From positions 1-41,298 of the forward strand of contig CAIKLP010000026.1 of NCBI GenBank assembly GCA_903828245.1: a stretch of 41,298 bases of DNA. The letters are read 5' to 3'. The stretch comes from an uncultured bacterium (GTDB taxonomy: Bacteria; Bacteroidota; Bacteroidia; Sphingobacteriales; Sphingobacteriaceae). Below are positions 1 to 7,900 of this stretch, piece after piece (the stretch's first letter is position 1; each line of letters starts with the position of its first letter). The notes under the pieces are model-generated. The model saw only the letters and a list, made by a program, of their open reading frames with translations. It made no database searches and was not told the origin of the DNA. A program made the position numbers and the translations under genes.

Positions 1-519
1 AACAAATTTGTGCTCCGAATTTGCATATCCAAATTAGATTACGGGAGCAGCATTATAGTCGATATGCGAATGGTCATCAGATCTATCAGTAATTGGTTTC
101 TTAGGTTGAACTAATTTGCCTATATATACAGCAGTTGAATTAGTACCAACTTTTAAAAGGTCATTAAGGTTTTAGAGTTAATCAGTTAGATCCTTTGAAT
201 TATCAATAAGAGTGTTAAACATCTCAATTTTGTTATTCCATTCCAAATTTTTATCATCCAGTATTTTTTAAGCCTTCTCCTCATCAGCTAATTTTTTCTA
301 ATGTTTCAACTGATTGGCTCTAACTGTAGATTAGACTTGTTATTCTGTAACGGCTTAACGTTATGTTTAGGAAACGTTAAGCAACCACTTTCCGAGGAAA
401 TCTACTGGGTTTTATGGGTTTGTTTTATACAAAAATGCCATTCCTTTTGCAATTACTTTGCCGATTTCATCAGACTTTAAGTATTCTGCATCTGAAGTGT
501 CGTGGTCTATATTTGCCAT
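1..519 (-). CDS. Ciliate nuclear gene (TAA/TAG = Gln): Dpy-30 motif, radial spoke protein 2-like, 3' end off the left edge
   Basis: Read with TAA and TAG as glutamine, the minus strand is open for 173 codons from the ATG at 519-517 to the window edge. Ten TAA and one TAG fall in frame, there is no TGA, and only three Gln codons are CAA or CAG. Residues ~17-50 form a Dpy-30 dimerisation/docking motif (NPQNPVDFLGKWLL at 34-47). Residues ~51-115 are rich in Q, K, E and N and look like a coiled coil. From ~118 (STAVYIGKLVQPKKPI) a globular domain begins and is cut by the edge. Dpy-30 followed by GAF is the known arrangement of flagellar radial spoke protein 2, so an axonemal role is inferred. With the standard code the region is riddled with stops and looks like noise. 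No intron is needed. Dpy-30 and the code are quite certain; the RSP2 identity is tentative. Confidence 0.88.
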
Positions 520-561
520 TTGAATTTTATTATTATTACAAAAATTTGAATAAAATAATAT
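520..561 (-). promoter_or_regulatory. Ciliate subtelomeric 5' leader between telomere and ATG
   Basis: These 42 bases are almost pure A/T (TATTATTTTATT next to the telomere on the minus strand, then AATAATAATAAAATTCAA before the ATG). Hypotrich ciliate nanochromosomes are known to have very short, AT-rich untranslated ends between telomere and gene, so this stretch must hold both promoter and leader. No other gene signal is visible. Confidence 0.75.
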
Positions 562-585
562 GGGGTTTTGGGGTTTTGGGGTTTT
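562..585 (+). repeat. Hypotrich ciliate telomere, (G4T4)x3
   Basis: The plus strand reads GGGGTTTT three times without a mismatch. The first 20 bases (562-581, G4T4G4T4G4) equal the known double-stranded telomere length of Oxytricha- and Stylonychia-type macronuclear chromosomes. The following TTTT (582-585) is either the first bases of the 3' G-strand overhang or shared with the bacterial lolA sequence. Polarity is correct for a chromosome end: the G-rich strand runs 5' to 3' out of the ciliate gene. Euplotes has the same repeat, but it does not read TAA/TAG as Gln and its duplex telomere is longer, so a stichotrich-type ciliate fits best. Confidence 0.93.
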
Positions 586-755
586 GCAGCAGGATTTTCA
601 AGTGTATAGGCAAAATCTACGGTAATAGATTTATAACTTTTATATTTCACACTTACGCCAGCTAAAATAGCATTGGCTTTTTTATCTACTTGTGCAAAAC
701 CAAAATTTACTTGTAAAAAAATTAAAGCGATTATTATAAGACTACACTTTCTCAT
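586..755 (-). CDS. lolA: LolA-family outer-membrane lipoprotein carrier, truncated at the ciliate junction
   Basis: Only the first ~57 residues remain: a signal peptide (MRKCSLIIIALIFLQVNFGFA, cut before Gln) and the LolA N-terminus (AILAGVSVKYKSYKSI, then DFAYTLENPAA). LolA is a periplasmic chaperone that carries lipoproteins to the outer membrane; family members are about 200 residues, so three quarters of the gene is missing. The frame stays open to 507, but after Ala the codons AAA CCC CAA AAC CCC are just the telomere repeat translated. The start at 755 gives a clean signal peptide; an ATG at 773 would add six residues. It lies 24 bp behind ftsK, a gene order common in Bacteroidota, which supports the family call despite the short remnant. 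Confidence 0.75.
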
Positions 756-779
756 GATATTTTTAAACAGCATTAAGCT

Positions 780-3383
780 TTAAGATTTGTTGTTATTAAT
801 AATGGTATTGATATGCTGCTCCAAAGAATACTCGTCTTTAATGAGCACCTCTCTGGCTTTAGAGCCTTCGAACGGACCCACAATACCAAAGGCCTCTAGT
901 TGATCAATAATTCGACCCGCACGGTTATAACCTAATTTTAATTTTCTTTGAATTAGTGAAGTGGATCCTTGTTGGTGCATCACAATTAATCTTGCAGCAT
1001 CTTCAAATAAACTATCTCTTTCGTCAGGATTAAAATCTTTTGAACTTCCTTCGGCAGTTTCATCTACATATTCTGGCAAAATATGCGCACTGGCATAGGC
1101 CCTTTGTGAGCCAATAAACTCCGTAATTTTTTCTACTTCTGGTGTATCTACAAATGCGCATTGCAATCGAATAATATCACTGCCTGTAGATAAAAGCATA
1201 TCGCCTCGACCAATTAATTGCTCCGCTCCTCCTGCATCTAAAATAGTTCTCGAATCAATTTTAGAACTTACCCTAAATGCCAAACGACCCGGAAAGTTTG
1301 CTTTGATGGTTCCAGTAATTACATTCACAGAGGGCCTTTGCGTAGCAATTACCAAATGAATACCAATAGCTCTTGCTAATTGGGCTAACCTTGCAATTGG
1401 CGTTTCAATTTCTTTACCAGCAGTCATCATTAAATCGGCAAACTCATCTATTACCAAAATAATATAAGGTAAATAACGATGTCCTTCTTGTGGATTTAAT
1501 TTACGGCCAATAAATTTAACATTGTATTCTTTTAAATTTCTTACATGTGCGTCTTTTAATAACTCGTAACGCTGATCCATTTCTATACACAATGAATTTA
1601 AAGTATGCACTACTTTTTTCGTGTCGGTAATAATTGCATCACCATCACCTGGCAATTTTGCCAAGAAATGTCTTTCAATTTTTCTAAATAAAGTTAATTC
1701 TACTTTTTTAGGATCGACCATCACAAACTTAATTTGCGATGGATGTTTTTTGTATAAAAGAGAAATCAATAAAGCGTTTATACCAACCGATTTACCTTGA
1801 CCCGTTGCCCCAGCCATTAATAAATGGGGCATCTTAGCCAAATCCACAATATATACTTCGTTTGAAATGGTTTTACCTAAAGCAATGGGTAAGTCCATGG
1901 TAGTGGTTTGGTATTTCTCGGAAGCCAATACCGAACGCATCGAAACCATTTCTGGATTTTGATTCGGTACTTCTATACCAATAGTTCCTTTACCCGGAAT
2001 TGGTGCAATAATACGAATACCCAAAGCAGATAAACTCAAGGCAATGTCGTCTTCTAAATTTTTAATTTTAGAAATACGCACACCAGCTGCAGGAACTATT
2101 TCGTAAAGCGTAACTGTTGGACCAATCGTCGCTTTAATTTTTGCAATGTCAATATTATAATGTCCAAGTGTTTCTACAATCCTATTTTTATTGCGCTCTA
2201 ATTCTTCTGTGTTTACGGCAATTTTACTGCTCCCATAATTTTCTAATAAATCGAGGGTTGGGTATTGATAAGAAGATAAATCGAGGGTTGGATCGTACTC
2301 GCCTAATTCTTTTACCAAGTTTGCCGCTAATAAATCGGTATCGGTCGGGCTTCCAATTTCTGGAGTAGCTTCGGGTGCTACAATAGCCATTTCTAAAGGA
2401 ACTTCTTCCGCTTCAATTGGGTTTGGTTTTTTATACGAAACTGTTTCGAAAGCCTCTTCTTCCGATTCGGTTTCGGGTTCAGAATCCATTTCGCTCATTA
2501 GCTCCATGCTATCTTCTGCCTGTTTTAAAACCGGCATTTGTGCTTCGTTCAATGGTTTATTTAAAATTGGAAACTCCACCGAGGTAGGTTTTGCTTCAAA
2601 TTCTGGCTTAATTAATTCTGCTTTACGATTGGCTTCTACAGGCAATAGGGCTTCTTCATCTAGTGTATCAATAATTTTCTTTTCAAGCTTTTTGATAGGC
2701 GATTTAAATTCAAAATTATAAGCGATGACTAAACAACTTATTCCAGCAAATATCAATAAACCTGCAGTTCCAATTTTACCTAATATGGCATTTAAAAAAG
2801 CATTGATGGAAATGCCATAACCACCGGCCAAAAAGTAATAATCTGTTTGAATAAAACTAATGATGAAACCAATAGTGGCAGAGATGAAAACCAATAGGAA
2901 TAAGGAATAGGCGATACTTTTAGAAATATTTAATAAAGCAACTTTAAATAAAATTCTAAAGCCTAATAGAAAAAAAGTAAATACAAATATAAAAGAAGCG
3001 ATGCCAAACCATCTGTGAATAAAAATATGCGAAATTAATGCACCTGTTATGCCAAGCCAATTTTCTACTTTATTGTTTTGGGCATCAAAAAGAATATTAA
3101 GGCCAGCATTGGCAACCACACTTTGGTCATCTTGCCAGGTTAATAAAAAAGCACAGAAAGCAACAAAGAAATAAAGTGAACATAGTAATAAAAGTAAACC
3201 CGATATTTTAACAGCGCGTCCGTCGGTAAAGAAATCTAAAAAAGAAAAAGACTTTTCTGTTTGCTTTGCTTTTGCCGCATTTACCTTCTCCGATTTTTTA
3301 GGCGCAGAATTTGCAATCGAAACGGGTTCCGATTCTTGCTCCTGTATCTCTGTTGGTAATGGTGATTTTAATTTATTAGCCAT
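780..3383 (-). CDS. ftsK: DNA translocase FtsK
   Basis: 867-aa septal DNA pump that clears chromosome ends through the closing division septum and directs dimer resolution. The N-terminal ~60 residues are charged and cytoplasmic. About four membrane helices lie in residues ~60-226. An acidic, Glu/Pro-rich linker (~230-380) is followed by the RecA-like motor with Walker A (GATGQGKSVG, near 525-535) and Walker B (ILVIDEFADLM, near 640-648). The last ~65 residues are a winged-helix gamma domain that reads KOPS-type orienting sequences. Length and layout are normal for the FtsK/SpoIIIE family. A TATATTTG element lies 17 bases upstream of the start; lolA follows after 24 bp and is probably co-transcribed. 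Confidence 0.96.
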   Translation of the reverse strand: MANKLKSPLPTEIQEQESEPVSIANSAPKKSEKVNAAKAKQTEKSFSFLDFFTDGRAVKISGLLLLLCSLYFFVAFCAFLLTWQDDQSVVANAGLNILFDAQNNKVENWLGITGALISHIFIHRWFGIASFIFVFTFFLLGFRILFKVALLNISKSIAYSLFLLVFISATIGFIISFIQTDYYFLAGGYGISINAFLNAILGKIGTAGLLIFAGISCLVIAYNFEFKSPIKKLEKKIIDTLDEEALLPVEANRKAELIKPEFEAKPTSVEFPILNKPLNEAQMPVLKQAEDSMELMSEMDSEPETESEEEAFETVSYKKPNPIEAEEVPLEMAIVAPEATPEIGSPTDTDLLAANLVKELGEYDPTLDLSSYQYPTLDLLENYGSSKIAVNTEELERNKNRIVETLGHYNIDIAKIKATIGPTVTLYEIVPAAGVRISKIKNLEDDIALSLSALGIRIIAPIPGKGTIGIEVPNQNPEMVSMRSVLASEKYQTTTMDLPIALGKTISNEVYIVDLAKMPHLLMAGATGQGKSVGINALLISLLYKKHPSQIKFVMVDPKKVELTLFRKIERHFLAKLPGDGDAIITDTKKVVHTLNSLCIEMDQRYELLKDAHVRNLKEYNVKFIGRKLNPQEGHRYLPYIILVIDEFADLMMTAGKEIETPIARLAQLARAIGIHLVIATQRPSVNVITGTIKANFPGRLAFRVSSKIDSRTILDAGGAEQLIGRGDMLLSTGSDIIRLQCAFVDTPEVEKITEFIGSQRAYASAHILPEYVDETAEGSSKDFNPDERDSLFEDAARLIVMHQQGSTSLIQRKLKLGYNRAGRIIDQLEAFGIVGPFEGSKAREVLIKDEYSLEQHINTIINNNKS

Positions 3384-3399
3384 TATTTTGCTTTAAATG

Positions 3400-3407
3400 C
3401 AAATATA
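3400..3407 (-). promoter_or_regulatory. Candidate Bacteroidota -7 element for ftsK
   Basis: On the minus strand this reads TATATTTG, a perfect TAnnTTTG. It ends 16 bases before the ftsK ATG. The nearest TTTG upstream (3426-3423) is 15 bases away, shorter than the usual ~19-22, so the -33 half is weak. The rest of the 175-bp gap up to mpl shows no gene and no convincing terminator. Confidence 0.4.
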
Positions 3408-3558
3408 AATTTATAAAAATTGCAAAATGTGTATGTGAAGAAGTTTTTCTGATTTATCAAGATATCCACAATACGCTTATTATCTTCAGTAAATCAAGAG
3501 TTTACGCAAAGTATAAAATCTTTAAAATCGCGCTTTTGTAGCGATTTAAGCTTAAAAG

Positions 3559-4923
3559 TTATTCGGATAGCAATTCTTCAGCAAAACTTTCCATGTGTAT
3601 GCCATCAAAATTACCCGAGCTCATTAAAAGTAAATTGCAGTTTTCCCATCTTTTTGACTTCAAATAAGCTTGCAATTTATCCGATTCGGTAAAGACCATT
3701 AAATCTTCGCGCGCAAAAGCAGCGGTTACTTGTTCGATGCTAATGGGTGCTAATTTTTTATGTGCAATGGTATGTGGATTGAAATATACAATCGCTTCGT
3801 CTGCGGTATTCATGCAACCATGGTATTCTTTTAAAAACTCCGCGGTTAAACTACTAAAGGTATGCAACTCCATACAAGCAATTAATTTTCTGTTTTCAAA
3901 TTGATTTTTAACAGCGGCCGTTGTTGCCATTAATTTAGAAGGAGAATGTGCAAAATCTTTATAGGCATTACACGATTTATTTTTTGCAATGAGTTCTAAT
4001 CGTTTAGAGGCACCATTAAAAGTTTGCATATGTTGGTAGAAATCGGATTCGGCTAAACCCAATTCCATACACACCAATTTAGCAGCATTGATATTTTGTA
4101 AATTATGATCTCCAAAAATACGCAAAGGCACTGCTCCTGCTGCTGTTGTTAAATAGGTGATGCCTTCTGTGGTGCTGGCATCATGCGCTAAATAAGGAAT
4201 TTTGCGGATGTCTGTTCTGGGATGTTGGATCACTAAATTGGATAATACCGCATCCTTTGCCGAATAAATTAAGACTGCATTGGGCTCCAAAGTATCGATG
4301 AATTGCGCAAATTGTTGCAAATAAATTTCGAAGGTTGGAAAGACATTGATGTGATCCCAGGCAATGCCACTGAGCACCGCAACATGACCTTTGTATAAAT
4401 GAAACTTTGGTCTGCGATCTATGGGTGATGATAAATATTCGTCTCCTTCTAAAATAATTGTTTTTGCATCGTCGGTAATTTTAACCATGGTATCGAAGCC
4501 ACGCAATTGCGCACCAACCATATAATCTATTGGAAAATGATTGGCTTGAAGTACATGCAAAATCATGGCGGTAATAGAAGTTTTTCCATGGCTACCTCCT
4601 ATGACTACGCGTTTTTTATCTTTCGATTGTTCGTATAAATATTCGGGATAAGAAAATATTGGCAAGCCCAATTCCTTTGCTTTCAATAGCTCTGGGTTGT
4701 CTGCTCGGGCATGCATTCCTAAAATTACCGCATGTAAATCGGGCGTAATAGCTGCTTCGTTCCAACCTTCTTTTGCGGGCAATAATTGATAAGATGCCAA
4801 ACGCGATTTAGATGGTTCTACAATTTCATCGTCGGAACCAGTTACTTGATAACCTTTTTTATGCAGCGCAATGGCTAAATTATGCATGGCACTTCCGCCA
4901 ATAGCAATAAAATGTATTTTCAT
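3559..4923 (-). CDS. mpl: Mur ligase family, UDP-MurNAc:tripeptide ligase Mpl-like
   Basis: 454-aa ATP-dependent Mur ligase. The start (MKIHFIAIGGSAMHNLAIAL) is the Rossmann-like UDP-MurNAc-binding domain of the MurC/Mpl group. The P-loop GGSHGKTSIT lies near residues 107-116. The central domain carries ILEGDEYLSS and the C-terminal domain the NAYKDFAHSPSKL segment, equivalent to the family's Tyr-Asp-Asp-x-Ala-His-Pro motif. Mpl attaches recycled murein tripeptide to UDP-MurNAc. MurC is the alternative, but MurC normally sits in the mur/fts cluster, which is absent here, and the sequence matches what is usually called peptidoglycan synthetase (Mpl) in Bacteroidota. It follows the 1454-aa gene by 9 bp, so the two are likely co-transcribed. 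Confidence 0.8.
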   Translation of the reverse strand: MKIHFIAIGGSAMHNLAIALHKKGYQVTGSDDEIVEPSKSRLASYQLLPAKEGWNEAAITPDLHAVILGMHARADNPELLKAKELGLPIFSYPEYLYEQSKDKKRVVIGGSHGKTSITAMILHVLQANHFPIDYMVGAQLRGFDTMVKITDDAKTIILEGDEYLSSPIDRRPKFHLYKGHVAVLSGIAWDHINVFPTFEIYLQQFAQFIDTLEPNAVLIYSAKDAVLSNLVIQHPRTDIRKIPYLAHDASTTEGITYLTTAAGAVPLRIFGDHNLQNINAAKLVCMELGLAESDFYQHMQTFNGASKRLELIAKNKSCNAYKDFAHSPSKLMATTAAVKNQFENRKLIACMELHTFSSLTAEFLKEYHGCMNTADEAIVYFNPHTIAHKKLAPISIEQVTAAFAREDLMVFTESDKLQAYLKSKRWENCNLLLMSSGNFDGIHMESFAEELLSE

Positions 4924-4932
4924 TTATTTAAT

Positions 4933-7900
4933 TTAAAAAGACCTTACAAAATCTAACTTTCTTTTCATTGCAGAAATACTAAAAGGAGAATCTCCTTTGG
5001 TTTTTTCTGTTAATATTTTATTGAAATCGGCATTCGAAGAAATAGCTTCCATTTGACCTTGGCGGAAAGTATATAAATACCATACATCTGGTGTTATTTC
5101 AAAATAAATATTCAGCACGTTTCCACTTCTCTTTCTCACAATTTCCACATAGCCTTTGAATGTTTTATTAATTGTTTTATCATAACTACTCATGATGCCA
5201 ATTTTATCGGTAGTAGAGCGCCACGACCTGCGTGTTTGATCCCATGCCATTTGTGCGTCTGAAATAACCAAACCGCTGTTAAATAACTTAGGTAAATTAT
5301 AAGGACCACCTTGATGTAAAGCATTTAAAAATTTATTACTTTCTTTATCTGGTAAAAGTTCTGCGATGGCCTTATCAAAAGCGGGTCTATCTTTACGGTC
5401 TTGATCGGCTTCATAGCCATTTAAATCGATGTCTTTGTGCATCAATAGGGTCGCCTCTTTTAGAAACTCAAAATCTAATGCAATCACTAAATCTACCGTA
5501 GATAAATTCTCAGTAACTTTACTGCTCACATTTCCGGCACTCACTATTTTTAATTTAGATCCAAAATCTACTCCTAAATTTATTGGTCCTTCTGCAAAAA
5601 CGGTTTCGTTTTCCTCATCAAAAGTATAATATGCTCCTTTTAATACCGAATCGTAGAGCTTATCGGCTTGTGCAATTTTAAATAACTTTTGCTCTTCGTC
5701 GTATATCAAACTGCCTTCTACATTGAGCACATCCACATCGTTTGGTTCAATTTTCTTGCTCAAGAAGGTGCCATATGATTCGTAATTGGTAATGCCGATA
5801 TGCACCCCAGATGCAATTTTATTTTTATTCTCATCACGCGGATCGTTGATGGCTAGTTGAACCGTATCTGGATTAATGAATCCTTTATACCTAAAATATT
5901 GCGATTGAATGACCGTACTTTTAGTATTTACTTTTACAAAACCATCGTAAGCTAGGTAAGGATTTGCAGCGCGTAAATACACATCGCCTTTATATTTTAA
6001 TTTCGCATTCAATAAAAATTGCATGCTATCTGCAATTTGTCCTTTACCTAAAGTGGCAAAACCAGAATCTACTTTAATTTCGTTGAAATGAATAATTTGC
6101 CCAAGCGTATCTTTCTTTGTTTTATAGGCATAATAGGCATTGGCATTGTATTTCCTTCTGGCATATATATCCACTTTGGCATCAAATAATTCGTGGTATT
6201 TGGTTTCTACGTTTGCTATAATTACAGCAGAATCTAATCGCCTAATAATTGCATCACCAAATATTTCTACATGCGCATCGTGTGGTCTAATTTCGGCATC
6301 CGCCACCCTAATTTTTTCAGCCCCATCAATTTTTAAATCGACCGATCGTAAATTATATAAAGCATGATCTACTTCGAAATGTAAAGAATCTTGTAATGGA
6401 TGGGTAGAAATAAATGAATAGGCATCTGCTGGTGTATTGCCTTTAGCAAAAGTAATTTGTTGTAAATCGAAATACCAAACAAACTCGGGTAAAGTGGTTG
6501 CGTAATTATTCGCAGGAAACTTCACCAAACCATTACGCTCATTGGTTTTAAAGCTGCCTAGTTTAGCAATAAAATCAATTTTTGACTGTACGTTACCGGC
6601 TTCTAATGCCAGCTTGGTGGTATCTATTGCATTAATTTTGGCAATACTTTGTGCCGCTGTAAAATCATCTGGATTAAATACAAAATCGCGAGAAAAAATA
6701 GCAGCGCCTTTAATATTCGACCAACCATTTCCATTCAGGGCCGTAGGCGTATAACAAATCGTTCCATTAAAATTATTTTTACCCACATACAAATCTGTTG
6801 GAAAAGCTAAACTTTTCACAAACATACTGTCTTCGTAAGGTTCCCAATGCATATAAGATTGAATGGATTTAGCCAATGGATGCGTTGCTTTTCTTTTTAA
6901 ATCAAATCGATCAATGGCCGCATTCATCGAATCCAATAAAAACAAAAATTGATCCGAAATAGTAACTGAAGCTAAATAATCTATTTTACCTTTTCCATAT
7001 AAGCCTTTATCACTTAAACGAATTTGATTCTCGTAAGTGCCTTTGCCTTTATACAAAGGATAACCGCCTTGAGGCGCATAGGTAACAAAACCCAGCGAAG
7101 TATCGGGTTGATAGGTTAAAGTCTCGTCAAAGTCGGGAAATATACCTCCTGAATGAAAATTTCCAGGGAAGGTTAAACCAGCCGTCGAACTAATGTCGTC
7201 CAAGCTGTCTATCATGAAAGGATTAATTTTAAAATAAAAATCGGCTCGCCTATATACGCCCTTTTGAACATATGGGTAATCGTAATACACGTAAGAAACA
7301 CTGTTTGCTTGAAACAAAGGATATTGAGAATATTTTTTTAGGCCAGATTTATTGTCCATATCATCGATGTATAACACACCATCGATATCTCTCAATACGG
7401 TTTTTAAACTAATTAATTCTTTTTGTCCATTAAAATTTTCTTTACCCAATACTTTAATTTTCATCGAATCAACTTTTGGCATATCGATGGTAAAGCGATT
7501 ATAATTAAAAGTAAAATTGGTGCCATAAAAATCGAGCGTTCCGGCATGTACCTTTCCGCTAAACTCCATGTCTCTATTGGCTTTCACCTTTAAAACACCT
7601 GCGGCTGGACGAATATTTACACTTTGCGAATCGCTTAAAAATATTTGCGACACCCCTACTATATCTAAATCTTTGTTGAGTAAATTTAACCTTGCATTGA
7701 TACTTTGATCCGACAAAGAAGCAAAACGAATCACATCATAATCCAATTTACCGGCTTCATTTTTTATATAATTGAACGTTTTTTCTTTCACATAAATCCA
7801 ACCACGGTTTTCGTTCAAACCTATATAACCCTCTGCAAGTAATGATCGTAGCAAACCAATCACATCTTGCTCTCTTAATTTTACAGCAGCAGCATAACTA

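Noticed and set aside
1-413. Non-coding or decayed bacterial pseudogene
   Set aside because: The many stops are all TAA or TAG in one single minus-strand frame that otherwise gives a coherent Dpy-30 protein. That is reassigned glutamine, not decay.
507-585. Continuation of lolA to the stop at 507
   Set aside because: From 584 down the codons read the telomere repeat and then the ciliate leader; nothing of the LolA fold remains.
562-585. De novo telomere added to bacterial DNA inside a ciliate nucleus
   Set aside because: Telomere addition would put bacterial DNA on the inner side and nothing beyond. Here the ciliate gene is on the inner side and the bacterial DNA lies outside the telomere.
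414-665. Plus-strand 83-aa open frame
   Set aside because: It lies opposite the ciliate gene, crosses the telomere and enters bacterial DNA. The translated product has no meaning.
3559-4923. MurC (UDP-MurNAc:alanine ligase) instead of Mpl
   Set aside because: Possible from fold alone, but the gene is outside any mur/fts cluster and the sequence resembles the recycling ligase; kept as mpl with reduced confidence.
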